Positions 51,453 to 59,641 of a stretch of 64,000 nt of DNA are shown here, one piece after another. A program made the translations under genes and the position numbers. Each line of letters starts with the position of its first letter. Within the stretch, counting starts at the first letter, position 1. The stretch spans positions 62,001 to 126,000 of the forward strand of contig CAVQZG010000022.1 in NCBI GenBank assembly GCA_963718305.1, given 5' to 3'. Source of the DNA: RYN-230 sp963718305. Its GTDB lineage: Bacteria; Actinomycetota; Actinomycetes; Streptosporangiales; Streptosporangiaceae. The notes beneath the pieces are model-generated. The model worked only from the letters and a program-made list of their open reading frames with translations. It did no database searches and was not told the origin of the DNA.

Positions 51453-51730
51453 AACGCCTCCCCGCGGTCGCTCAGGGGTGGCGAGGAGGGGTGGCCGTCA
51501 GCCGGCGGGCGGGCGACCCGGGTGGTGATCAGGTAGCAGATCGTGGTCAGCAGCGCGACGACCGGGACCCAGATCAGCTGGTACCAGTAGAAGAAGGGGA
51601 AGCTGCCGAGCTTGGGGGTGCTGCGTGCGTAGATCGGGACGATGAGGGTCCCGAGCACCGCAACTAACAGCAGGATCGTGACTAAGATCCAGGCGCCGGT
51701 GCGGCGGGTTGGGGGGCCGGAGTGCGTCAT
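51449..51730 (-). CDS. DUF3311 small membrane protein
   Basis: A 93-residue protein with two membrane helices, WILVTILLLVAVLGTLIVPI and FYWYQLIWVPVVALLTTICY. The central PKLGSFPFFYWYQLIWVPVV is the DUF3311 signature. Such proteins are encoded directly before an SSS transporter and probably act as an accessory subunit. GGGAGACGAAGCG precedes the ATG at 51730. The stop overlaps the symporter start. Upstream to 51868 there is only intergenic DNA with the likely promoter. Confidence 0.88.
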   Translation of the reverse strand: MTHSGPPTRRTGAWILVTILLLVAVLGTLIVPIYARSTPKLGSFPFFYWYQLIWVPVVALLTTICYLITTRVARPPADGHPSSPPLSDRGEAL

Positions 51731-51868
51731 CGCTTCGTCTCCCTGAGTGGGTCGTCCACGCGCCTCCCGCCGGGCCACGGCGTGGGGCGGGCGGCGCGCG
51801 CGTGACGTATGTCACGGTGTTGACGTATATGGTGCGACGAAATGACCCAGGCTGCAATGGTTTGCGAA

Positions 51869-52379
51869 TCAGTGATCCCAGCGGATCAGGGTCGCGGTGG
51901 CGTGGTAGTCCTTGCCCGGTCCGTGCACCTGCCAGCGCTCCTCCAGCACGTCCTCGCTGAGCGCCAGGTAGGTGATCTCGTAGCGGTCCGCGCGGCACTG
52001 GTGGACCGCCTCGCAACGGCCTGAGCGCAGGTCAAGCCGGTAGAAGAGGTGGCCGTCCGCGAACCGCACGTCGACCGTGCCGTCGGGCCGGCCCTGGTAG
52101 CGGAGGGTGCGGGTGGCCGGGCCGGAGTGCGTGCCGAAGCGCAGCTCGCCGGTCTCCAGGTAGCACAGGGCCGGCCAGGGCGGGGCCGGCCCAGGCTCGT
52201 CCGGTTCGCCGAGGGCCGGTTGGCTGAGCACGGGCTCGCTGGCACGGTTCGCTAGGCACGGGTTCGCTGAGCGTGGCTGAGCCGGTGAACCGCCCCTGCG
52301 TGCCCGAGCGGTGGTCGGCCAGCACCCGCTCGATGCGCCAGTGTCCCGCCGCGAAGGCGAGCGTGTCGCTTACCCGCAT
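51869..52379 (-). CDS. DUF6314-family protein (frameshifted)
   Basis: The N-terminal frame has LAFAAGHWRIERVLADHRSG and GRFTGSATL. The remainder is in another frame: LCYLETGELRFGTHSGPATR, VRFADGHLFYRLDLRSG, HQCRADRYEITYLAL and VHGPGKDYHATATLIR. Together they match DUF6314, a lipocalin-like beta-barrel of unknown function. The break lies in a short repeated stretch of GGTTCGCT/GAGCACGG units near 52230-52270 that also adds non-homologous residues. Function unknown. It is divergent from bioY. Confidence 0.7.
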
Positions 52380-52499
52380 GGTTCGCTATTGTGACCGCTC
52401 CCGACGGCCTACCGGCCACCCGGTGCCTTGGACGGTCCCGGTGACCTTGGTATCGTCCCCTCGGCTACCAGTATGTTCCCCCGCCTGAGGAGTCCCCCT

Positions 52500-53117
52500 A
52501 TGTCTGATGCGGCCGCGCTGCGCCAGCGTTCCCCCCTGGTGCTTGCCGACCTGCTGCCCGGTGCGCTGGTCCGGGACACGCTCCTGGTCGTCGGGGCGGC
52601 TGGTTTTGTCGGGCTGCTGGCCCAGATCTCGATCCACCTGTCCTTCACGCCCGTGCCCATCACCGGGCAGACCCTGGGTGTGCTGCTGGCGGGCGCGGCG
52701 CTGGGCTGGCGCCGGGCCGGGGCGGCGCTGGTGCTCTACGCGGTGGCCGGGCTGGCCGGGGTGCCCTGGTTCGCCGGGCAGGCCAGCGGCTACGTGGGGG
52801 CCTCGTTCGGCTACGTGCTCGGCTTCATCGCCGCCGCGATCCTCTGCGGTTACCTGGCCGAGCGCGGTGCGGACCGCTCGGTGCCGCGGTCGGTGCCGGC
52901 CATGATCGCCGGCGAGGTCCTCATCTACGCGTTCGGGGTGACCTGGCTGGCGCTGGACCTGCACCTCAGTGCCGCGCAGGCGCTGTCGGAGGGCTTCACC
53001 CCGTTCGTGGCGGGCGACGCCATCAAGGCCGCCATCGCCGCGGGGCTGCTGCCCGCAGCCTGGTGGCTGACCGGCTACCGGCGCAACCGGACGACGCCCA
53101 CCGGCGAGGCCGGCTGA
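52500..53117 (+). CDS. bioY: Biotin transporter BioY
   Basis: A 205-residue BioY S-component of ECF-type transporters with about six membrane segments. LLAQISIHLSFTPVPITGQT and LGVLLAGAALGWRRAGAALV, then GLAGVPWFAGQASGYVGASF and GYVLGFIAAAILCGYLAERG are strongly conserved; the C-terminal FTPFVAGDAIKAAIAAGLLP is also typical. It captures biotin, alone or with an energising module encoded elsewhere. It is 4.5 kb from the biotin carboxylase genes. ATG 52500 follows GAGGAGTCC. Confidence 0.92.
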   Translation: MSDAAALRQRSPLVLADLLPGALVRDTLLVVGAAGFVGLLAQISIHLSFTPVPITGQTLGVLLAGAALGWRRAGAALVLYAVAGLAGVPWFAGQASGYVGASFGYVLGFIAAAILCGYLAERGADRSVPRSVPAMIAGEVLIYAFGVTWLALDLHLSAAQALSEGFTPFVAGDAIKAAIAAGLLPAAWWLTGYRRNRTTPTGEAG

Positions 53118-53154
53118 GCCAGCAGGGCCGGCTGAGCCAGCAGGGCCGGCTGGG

Positions 53155-53934
53155 TTAATAGGGCCGGCGCAGCCGGGTGACCAGCTTGTAGCGGTCGCCC
53201 CGGTACTTGGACTGGGCCCATTCGACCGGCTCGGCCGAGGCGTCGAACGCCTGCCGGGACAGCAGGAGCAGGGGCATGCCGACGTCCACCGCGAGCAGCC
53301 GGGCGTCCTTGGGGTCGGCCAGCACCGTCTCGATCGTCTCCACCGCCTCGGTGAGCTGGACCCCGTAGGCCGAGGCCAGCGCCTCGTACAGGGACGCGTA
53401 GCGGTCCAGGTTCCGGCGCAGGCCCGGGAACCGGCGGGCGGGCAGGTGGGAGGTGTCGGTTAACATGGGTTCCCCGTCGGCCAGCCGCAGCCGGTGGATG
53501 CGCAGCACCCGGCTGCCCGCCGGGATCGCCAGCAGCTCGGAGAGCTGCGCGTCGGCCGGCACGTAGCTGGTGTCCAGGATCCTGGTCTGCGGGTGCAGCC
53601 CGTGCGCCCGCATCCCCTGGGTGTAACTGGCCAGCTCGAGCAGCTGCGCGACCTTGGGCTTGGCCACGAAGGTCCCCTTGCCCTGCATCCGCCGGAGCCG
53701 GCCTTCCATCACCAGCTCGGCCAGGGCCTGGCGCACCGTGGTCCGCGACGTCCCGTAGTGCTGGGCCAGCTCGCGTTCCGGCGGCACCGGGCTGCCCGGG
53801 GCCATGGCCTGGGTCAGCTCGAGCAGCTGGCGCTTGACCGCGTAGTACTTGGGGATCCGGGGCGACGTCGGGCCGGGCGGTGTCGGGCCGGGCGGGGCGG
53901 GCTCACCGTCGCGGATGGCGGGGGACGCTGTCAC
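53155..53934 (-). CDS. dasR: DasR-like GntR/HutC-family regulator
   Basis: A 259-residue GntR/HutC protein. The winged helix is KYYAVKRQLLELTQAMAPGS, VPPERELAQHYGTSRTTVRQ and ELVMEGRLRRMQGKGTFVAK. The UTRA effector domain has SRVLRIHRLRLADGEPMLTD and PVEWAQSKYRGDRYKLVTRL. The pattern follows Streptomyces DasR, the glucosamine-6-phosphate-responsive repressor of chitin and GlcNAc genes and of secondary metabolism. The ortholog call is by motif memory, so the confidence in the name is moderate. No pts or nag genes are in the window. A GTCTAGAC pair occurs at 55573-55600. Confidence 0.8.
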   Translation of the reverse strand: MTASPAIRDGEPAPPGPTPPGPTSPRIPKYYAVKRQLLELTQAMAPGSPVPPERELAQHYGTSRTTVRQALAELVMEGRLRRMQGKGTFVAKPKVAQLLELASYTQGMRAHGLHPQTRILDTSYVPADAQLSELLAIPAGSRVLRIHRLRLADGEPMLTDTSHLPARRFPGLRRNLDRYASLYEALASAYGVQLTEAVETIETVLADPKDARLLAVDVGMPLLLLSRQAFDASAEPVEWAQSKYRGDRYKLVTRLRRPY

Positions 53935-54023
53935 GGGTCACTTCCTTCCGCAGCAAACTGCGTTCCGGACATGATCCCTCATCAGCGGCGGGACCGCTTC
54001 CCCAGGCCCGTCAGGTGGCCCGG

Positions 54024-55577
54024 ATGGGCGATGATGGCAGGGTGCCCACGCTGAATGACCTCGCCCGCCGCCACACCGCGCTGACGTCGGCCGACATCGA
54101 CTGGCTGCACGCTCTGGTGTCCGACTGGCAGCTGCTGGCCGACCTGTCCTTCGCTGACCTGGTGCTGTGGGCGCCGCTCCAGGACTCCTCCGGCTGGGTG
54201 GTGCTGGCCCAGATGCGCCCGACCACCGGGCCGACCACGTTCCACGACGACGCGGTGGGCACGTTCGCGCCCACCGGGGCCCGTCCCTTCCTGGAATCGG
54301 CGCACCGGGAGCGGCGGATCTGCCGGGAAGGCGACCCGGAGTGGACCCGCGGCGTGCCGGTCCGCCGCGAATCGATTCCGGTCACCCGCGAGGGCCAGGT
54401 CATCGCGGTCATCGAGCGCAGCACCAACCTGAGCTCGGCGCGCACGCCGAGCCGCCTGGAGCTCACCTACCTCAAGGGCGCGGATGACCTGGCCCAGATG
54501 GTTGCGTCGGGCATGTTCCCCTGGCCGGGCCAGCAGCCCGCGCTGGTCCGATCCCCGCGCGTCGGGGACGGCCTGCTCCGGCTCGGCCGTTCCGGCAAGG
54601 TCAGTTACGCGAGCCCTAACGCCCTCTCGGCGTACCGCCGGCTTGGCCTGGCGGCCGATCTGGTGGGGTCGGAACTGGGCCCCCTGACCGCCCGGCTCTG
54701 CGCGCCAGGCCGGCCGACCGATGACTCCCTGATGGTCACCGCCAGCGGCCGCGCCCCGCGCGAGACCGAGGTCGAGGGGAACGGGTCCGTGGTCCAGCTC
54801 CGGGCCATCCCGCTGGTGGTCAACGGCCTGCGCACCGGCGCGCTGGTGCTGGTCCGGGACGTGACCGAGTTGCGGCACCGCGAACGCGAGCTGATGACCA
54901 AGGACGCCACCATCCGGGAGATCCACCACCGGGTCAAGAACAACCTGCAGACCGTGGCCGCGCTGCTGCGGCTCCAGTCCCGGCGGCTGGACGAGCCGAA
55001 GGCGCGGGCCGCGCTGGATGAGGCGGTGCGCCGGGTCGGCTCCATCGCCACCGTCCACGAGACGCTCTCGCACGCTCCCGAGGAGATCGTGAACTTCGAC
55101 GACGTCGCGGAGCGGGTGGCGGCCATGGCGGGGGAGGTGTCCGCGGCCGAGGCCCGGGTCAAGCCGGTCCTGCTCGGCAAGTTCGGCCTGCTCCCGTCCG
55201 CGGTGGCCACGCCGCTGGCCCTGGTCCTGGCCGAGTTGCTGCAGAACGCGCTGCAGCATGGGCTGGCGCCGTGTGGACCGGAACTGGCCCCGGGCCTGGG
55301 CGGGCTGCTCGAGGTCTCGGTGAACCGCAGCCAGGAGCGGCTGACGGTGATCGTCCAAGACAATGGCGTCGGATTGCCGGAAGAATTCGATCTGGATTCG
55401 GCCACGAGCCTGGGCCTGCAGATCGTCCGGACCCTCGTGGTCTCCGAGCTCGGCGGGCGGCTGGAGGTCAAGCCCAGGGCAGGCGGCGGGACCAAGGCCG
55501 TCGTTGACCTGCCGCTGGACGCGGAGGCGCCGTTATCGGCCCGGGCCGCCCCGATACGCCCGCTGGGCTCTGTCTAG
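54024..55577 (+). CDS. pdtaS: PdtaS-type sensor histidine kinase
   Basis: A 517-residue soluble kinase: an N-terminal GAF-like domain (about 15-150, DWQLLADLSFADLVLWAPLQ), a PAS-like domain (about 175-285) and a HisKA_2/HATPase region. The phosphoacceptor is His301 or His302 in IREIHHRVKNNLQTVAALLR. ATP-binding motifs are LAELLQNALQHG (N box) and QDNGVGLPEEFD (G1). It resembles mycobacterial PdtaS, which phosphorylates the antiterminator PdtaR. No pdtaR gene is adjacent. ATG 54024 or GTG 54042 (VPTLND) are both possible starts. Confidence 0.9.
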   Translation: MGDDGRVPTLNDLARRHTALTSADIDWLHALVSDWQLLADLSFADLVLWAPLQDSSGWVVLAQMRPTTGPTTFHDDAVGTFAPTGARPFLESAHRERRICREGDPEWTRGVPVRRESIPVTREGQVIAVIERSTNLSSARTPSRLELTYLKGADDLAQMVASGMFPWPGQQPALVRSPRVGDGLLRLGRSGKVSYASPNALSAYRRLGLAADLVGSELGPLTARLCAPGRPTDDSLMVTASGRAPRETEVEGNGSVVQLRAIPLVVNGLRTGALVLVRDVTELRHRERELMTKDATIREIHHRVKNNLQTVAALLRLQSRRLDEPKARAALDEAVRRVGSIATVHETLSHAPEEIVNFDDVAERVAAMAGEVSAAEARVKPVLLGKFGLLPSAVATPLALVLAELLQNALQHGLAPCGPELAPGLGGLLEVSVNRSQERLTVIVQDNGVGLPEEFDLDSATSLGLQIVRTLVVSELGGRLEVKPRAGGGTKAVVDLPLDAEAPLSARAAPIRPLGSV

Positions 55578-55600
55578 ACACGGGGTCTAGACACGGGCGT
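55573..55600. repeat. Two copies of GTCTAGACACGGG
   Basis: The octamer palindrome GTCTAGAC appears twice, 15 bases apart, at the very end of pdtaS and just beyond. It equals the core of the DasR operator ACTGGTCTAGACCACT but lacks the outer TGG/CCA arms. Confidence 0.4.
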
Positions 55601-55662
55601 GCGCCGGGATAGAGCGGCCACCGCCCGGCTCGCGGGCGGTGGCGCTCATGCACGCAGGGCGC

Positions 55663-55917
55663 TCAGGCGTGAGCGCGAGCGCGGAACCGGCTGGCCCGCC
55701 GCTTGACGGCGCGCCGCTCGTCTTCGCTCATGCCGCCCCACACCCCGGCGTCCTGGCCGCTCTCGAGCGCCCACTGCAGGCAGGCCTCGATCGCTGGGCA
55801 TCGGCGGCATACCTGCTTCGCCTCGTCGATCTGGAGTAGCGCGGGTCCGGTATTCCCGATCGGGAAGAACAGCTCCGGGTCCACGTCACGGCAGGCGGCG
55901 TCGTGGCGCCAGTCCAT
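55663..55917 (-). CDS. whiB1: WhiB-family iron-sulfur regulator (WhiB1/WblE-like)
   Basis: An 84-residue Wbl protein. The cluster ligands are Cys9, Cys37, Cys40 and Cys46 (CRRCPAIEAC), followed by GVWGG (58-62) and a basic C-terminus AVKRRASRFRARAHA. It resembles WhiB1/WblE, which binds a 4Fe-4S cluster and the primary sigma factor and senses nitric oxide. GGAGGAG precedes the ATG at 55917. The upstream in-frame region to 56043 is not part of the protein. A CRP-like site lies 63-78 bases upstream. Confidence 0.92.
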   Translation of the reverse strand: MDWRHDAACRDVDPELFFPIGNTGPALLQIDEAKQVCRRCPAIEACLQWALESGQDAGVWGGMSEDERRAVKRRASRFRARAHA

Positions 55918-55979
55918 GCGGTCCACTCCTCCTATGGAGACCGGGCCGAGGCCCGGGGTGGTGACCCCGCCCGCGAGCT

Positions 55980-55995
55980 TGTGAACGAATTCACG
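55980..55995. promoter_or_regulatory. CRP/FNR-type site upstream of whiB1
   Basis: TGTGA-ACGAAT-TCACG matches the consensus TGTGA-N6-TCACA except for the last base. In M. tuberculosis a CRP site controls whiB1, so the position suggests a shared cAMP link. No further feature is seen in the rest of 55918-56262. Confidence 0.65.
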
Positions 55996-56262
55996 AGCCA
56001 GGTCATATGTCGGGAGCCGTGTAGCTTCCCGGGGTTTGTACACTCACACTTCATTCGAGCCAGCGGCCCCCACTGGACTCCGGTCCGAGGCCTCGGAATC
56101 AGGACACCAACGCCAAGACCTGCAGGATGTCGGCGCATGGCACCGCTCACCCGAACCGGGTTCTAGCCTGTCAAGCGCCTGAATCAAACGCAAGACTATT
56201 CGGCAAAGGTTCAGGCGGATTTCGGTGTCTGATAGGTCACATCTTGGCCTCTTCCGGGCTAG

Positions 56263-57243
56263 TCAGGCAATTACCCGCAGAGCGCTCGGAACAGCTCGAA
56301 ACGTGACACTCTCATGCTCGCCCACGTACTCGCCGTCCACCTGGAGTGCGACCGGCTGGTCCGACCGGAGCGTGAACGCGGGCTGGTCGTGCAGGCTGAC
56401 CACGTCCCGGCCCCGGGGCGGCTCGCCATCCTGGGTGAACATCTGGCGGAGCGCGTTCAACGTGCCCATCGTCCGCATTCGCCGGAGCGCGAAGATGTCG
56501 AGCCCGGTGTCGAAACTCGCGCCCGGGCTCGGGTTGACCGGCCGGCGGCCCAGGTAGGTCCAGGGCGACGTGTTGGAAATAATCCCGAGGAACAGGCGCC
56601 CGATCGGGGATTGGCCGTCCCGTTCCAGGGTGAGCCGGGGGTGACGGCGGTCGGTGACCCGGTAGAACTGGCGCAGTGCGGTCCGCAGGTACAGCCGGGA
56701 GGTCAGGGTCCGGCCGTGCTCCCGCATCCCCTCGATCACCCGCACGGTCTCGGCATCCAGGCCCATCCCGGCGTTGAAGGTGAAGTAGCGGTCCAGGCTG
56801 GCTCCGGGGGGAGCTCCCGGACTGGTGTGACCGGGACTGGCGCAGCCCAGCCCGACGCGGCGGTCGCGGCCCGTCCGCAGGGCCTCGAGGATCCGCCCGG
56901 TCGCGTCAACCGGGTCGGCGGGCAGGCCCAGCGCGCGGACGAACACGTTGGCGTTCCCGCCCGGGACGGGGGCGAAGGCCGGGTCCGTCCCGGGCTCCCG
57001 GCCGGGCTTCAGGCCGTGCAGGAGGCCGTTGACGGCCTCGTTGACCGTGCCGTCCCCGCCGAGCGTCAGAATGAGCTGGAAGCCGTCTGAGGCGGCCTTG
57101 CGCGCCAGGGTGCCCGCATGACCCCGGTAGCGTGTTTCCACGACTTCCAGTTGCATCTGGGATGCGAGAGCATGCGTGATGACGTCCCGGCGCAACTGGG
57201 TGGTGGCCGTGGCGTGCGGGTTGACGATCAGGAGCGCGGGCAC
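56263..57243 (-). CDS. Diacylglycerol/lipid kinase family protein
   Basis: A 326-residue protein of the DagK/sphingosine-kinase family. The N-terminus MPALLIVNPHATATTQLRRD is the NPxx start of the fold. ILTLGGDGTVNEAVNGLL is the nucleotide motif, and VPGGNANVFVRALGLPAD is the related second motif. The C-terminal beta domain ends PVALQVDGEYVGEHESVTFR with the DGE motif. It should phosphorylate a lipid, such as diacylglycerol or a phosphatidyl-type glycolipid intermediate. Residues about 140-155 are a Pro/Gly/Ser-rich insert. Divergent from a membrane protein gene. Confidence 0.9.
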   Translation of the reverse strand: MPALLIVNPHATATTQLRRDVITHALASQMQLEVVETRYRGHAGTLARKAASDGFQLILTLGGDGTVNEAVNGLLHGLKPGREPGTDPAFAPVPGGNANVFVRALGLPADPVDATGRILEALRTGRDRRVGLGCASPGHTSPGAPPGASLDRYFTFNAGMGLDAETVRVIEGMREHGRTLTSRLYLRTALRQFYRVTDRRHPRLTLERDGQSPIGRLFLGIISNTSPWTYLGRRPVNPSPGASFDTGLDIFALRRMRTMGTLNALRQMFTQDGEPPRGRDVVSLHDQPAFTLRSDQPVALQVDGEYVGEHESVTFRAVPSALRVIA

Positions 57244-57274
57244 GGGCTCAGATTAGCGATGAGGGGTACGGGAG

Positions 57275-57868
57275 ATGCAGCAGAGGCCGGCGAGCCTGCT
57301 CGGCGCGGCTGGAGTGCAAGCCGCTGACGCCCTCATCGTGCTCGCCGCCAGCGTGCTGGCCGGGGTCGACACGGTCGCGGGCCAGTCCTACCAGCGGGGC
57401 AGCGGGATCGCGCTGACCCTGATCGGGCTGGCCACGGCGGCCGCGCTGGCCTGGGTCGCCGTCGGGCTGTCCCGGGGCCGCCGGTGGAGCCGCACTCCCG
57501 CGGCGCTGACCCAGCTGTTCGTCGGCATCGTCGGCATCTACCTGGTGCAGGGGCACCGCTACGAGTGGGGCATCCCGTCGCTGCTCCTGGCGGCCGCGGG
57601 GTTCGCCCTGCTGCTGATGCCGGCCAGCCTCCGCGCCCTGGCCGGCCCCGCGCCCCGGCAGCGGGCCCCAGCGCCACCGGGCCCACCCCGGCCCAGCGCC
57701 CACAGCAAGCCAAGACCCAGCAGCGCCAAAGACACGCCCCCCAGGCCAAAACCCGCCAGCCAAAACGGGGTCAGCCAAGCCAGGCACGTCAGGCAAACGC
57801 CCCGCCCGCAGCTAGCTAGCCGGCCACCCACGGCACATATCACGCCAGACGTGCATCGAAGCGGATGA
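57275..57868 (+). CDS. Membrane protein with Pro/Arg-rich tail
   Basis: A 197-residue protein. Four membrane segments are seen in the first 125 residues: AADALIVLAASVLAGVDTV, GIALTLIGLATAAALAWVAV, LTQLFVGIVGIYLVQG and WGIPSLLLAAAGFALLLMPA. The remaining 70 residues are rich in Pro, Ala, Arg and Gln and likely disordered. The membrane part resembles small actinobacterial integral membrane proteins of unknown function found near DagK-like genes. GGGAG directly precedes the ATG at 57275. Confidence 0.7.
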   Translation: MQQRPASLLGAAGVQAADALIVLAASVLAGVDTVAGQSYQRGSGIALTLIGLATAAALAWVAVGLSRGRRWSRTPAALTQLFVGIVGIYLVQGHRYEWGIPSLLLAAAGFALLLMPASLRALAGPAPRQRAPAPPGPPRPSAHSKPRPSSAKDTPPRPKPASQNGVSQARHVRQTPRPQLASRPPTAHITPDVHRSG

Positions 57869-57979
57869 TTTGCCCGGTTTGCGCGAACGTTCGGCGTGAA
57901 ATGTGCCCGGCACCCGCGGCAGCCGACGTGCACACGGGAGCGGGCCAGTGGGGGTCCGGGGGGTCGCCCCCGGGCAACT

Positions 57980-58933
57980 CTAATCCTCGGCGGTGAGGCC
58001 GTCGCGGAGCTGGGCGAGCGTCCGGGCCAGCAGCCGGGATACGTGCATCTGCGAGATCCCCAGTTCGCTGGCGATCTGCGACTGCGTCATGTTCCCGAAG
58101 AACCGCAGCAGCAGGATGCGCTTTTCCCGGCTGGGCAGCTGTTCCAGCAAGGGCTTGAGTGATTCCCGGTACTCGACCCCTTCCAGGGCGTCGTCCAGCA
58201 TGCCGAGCGATTCGGCCACGGCGGGCGCGTCGTCGTCACCCGAGTCCGGAGCGTCCAGCGACACCGTCGAGTAGGCGTTGGCCGACTCCAGGCCCTCCAG
58301 GACCTCTTCCTCGGTCATCTGCAGGTGCGCGGCGATCTCGGCCACGGTGGGCGCCCGGCCTTCGCGCTGCGCCAGGTCCCCGATGGCCTTGGTCAGGGCC
58401 AGCTTGAGCTCCTGCAGCCGCCGGGGCACCCGGACGGCCCAGCCCTTGTCGCGGAAATGCCGCTTGATCTCACCCACGATGGTGGGGGTGGCATAGGTCG
58501 AGAATTCCACCCCGCGGGCCAGGTCGAAGCGGTCAATGGACTTGATCAGCCCGATCGTCGCCACCTGGGTCAGGTCGTCGAGCCATTCGCCGCGGTTACG
58601 GAAGCGCCGGGCCAGGTATTCCACCAGCGGCAGGTGCAGCTCGACCAGCTCGCCGCGGATGCGCAGCCGGTCGGCGTCGCCGTCGGGCAGCACCGCCAGC
58701 CGCTCGAACAGTTCCCGCGCGCGTCCCCGGTCCGGGACCGCGTGCTGGATCCGCGGCGGCGGGGCCACCTCGCTCAGCGGCGCCTCGCTCAGTGCCGTCT
58801 CACCCAGTGCCGTCTCACCCAGGGGCGCCTCACCCCCCGGGGCCTCGATGCTGGCCGCCACTCCGGCATCGATCTCCTCGGCCACCCGGGCATCGACTTT
58901 CCGGGGCACCCGGACCTCGATTTCCTCGGTCAC
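57980..58933 (-). CDS. Sigma-B/F-group RNA polymerase sigma factor
   Basis: A 317-residue group 3 sigma factor of the SigB/SigF/SigG type. Region 2 has HLPLVEYLARRFRNRGEWLD and DLTQVATIGLIKSIDRFDLA, RGVEFSTYATPTIVGEIKRH. Region 3 has VPRRLQELKLALTKAIGDLA. Region 4 has LPSREKRILLLRFFGNMTQS and QIASELGISQMHVSRLLART. The 70-residue N-terminal extension is unusual and made of repeats such as LGETA LGETA LSEAP LSEVA. Overlap with the RsbW-like gene implies control by partner switching. Confidence 0.92.
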   Translation of the reverse strand: MTEEIEVRVPRKVDARVAEEIDAGVAASIEAPGGEAPLGETALGETALSEAPLSEVAPPPRIQHAVPDRGRARELFERLAVLPDGDADRLRIRGELVELHLPLVEYLARRFRNRGEWLDDLTQVATIGLIKSIDRFDLARGVEFSTYATPTIVGEIKRHFRDKGWAVRVPRRLQELKLALTKAIGDLAQREGRAPTVAEIAAHLQMTEEEVLEGLESANAYSTVSLDAPDSGDDDAPAVAESLGMLDDALEGVEYRESLKPLLEQLPSREKRILLLRFFGNMTQSQIASELGISQMHVSRLLARTLAQLRDGLTAED

Positions 58934-59388
58934 CCGGACCTCGACAGCTCGCGGGTCTTGCGCAGCATGACCGTGAGTTTGCTGCCCGGCCCGGCCCAGG
59001 CGTCCACGCTGCCGGCCAGCGCGGCGAGCACGGTCCAGGCGAAGGTGTCACGGGCGGGGAGCTGGGCCCGCTGGGTCTGCACGGACACCGCGATGGTCAC
59101 GCTGTCCTCGCCGAGGGTGAAGTCGCAGTCCAGGCTCGCGCCCGGCGAGGCCTGGCTCAGCAGCAGGCCGCACGCCTCGTCTACGGCGATCCGCAGGTCC
59201 TCGATCTCATCGAGGGTGAAGTCCAGGCGGGCGGCGAGACCCGCAGTGGCCGTGCGCAGCACGGACAGGTAGGCGCCCTCGGCCGGCATCCGGATCGTCA
59301 CACGATCCTCGGCGTCCCGCGGCGCATGGTCGCCGCGAACCGCGGTGGGCACGGCCGCAGCAGTGGGCGCGGTCGTCTCTTCCGTCAC
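58930..59388 (-). CDS. RsbW-like anti-sigma kinase/ATPase
   Basis: A 152-residue GHKL-type ATP-binding protein. TLDEIEDLRIAVDEACGLLL is the N box region of anti-sigma kinases, and the later strand SVTIAVSVQTQRAQLPARD follows; the usual G boxes are weak, as in several actinobacterial RsbW relatives. It should bind the sigma factor encoded next and release it on demand. No anti-anti-sigma (STAS) gene is adjacent. The start ATG at 59388 is the first gene of the unit, and its stop overlaps the sigma start. Confidence 0.85.
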   Translation of the reverse strand: MTEETTAPTAAAVPTAVRGDHAPRDAEDRVTIRMPAEGAYLSVLRTATAGLAARLDFTLDEIEDLRIAVDEACGLLLSQASPGASLDCDFTLGEDSVTIAVSVQTQRAQLPARDTFAWTVLAALAGSVDAWAGPGSKLTVMLRKTRELSRSG

Positions 59389-59641
59389 GATTGTCCTCCA
59401 GTACCGTCAGCCGTACTGCTGCTGGCGGCCGTCGTGGTCTTGCCATGCAACCTACCGTCCGCGGCGTGCAGCGCTAACGCGCCGCCCCGGGTGCTGCCCC
59501 GGCAATTCCCTTTTGACCAGCCAGGACGCCCTGGATTGACCGGCCGATTCCAGGATGCCAGTGAATCCCGGGAGGCCAGAGGCCGCGCAGGCGGGGTGCC
59601 TGCGCGGCCTCTGGCCCATCGCGACGTGCTGAGCTGGGAGG

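Noticed and set aside
48252..51536. 1094-codon open frame on the plus strand
   Set aside because: It is antisense to the TPP enzyme and symporter genes, with a composition typical of a high-GC shadow frame.
52380..52499. Riboswitch before bioY
   Set aside because: No conserved aptamer core was recognised, and bioY is not a usual riboswitch target in actinobacteria (BirA/BioQ-type control is more common).
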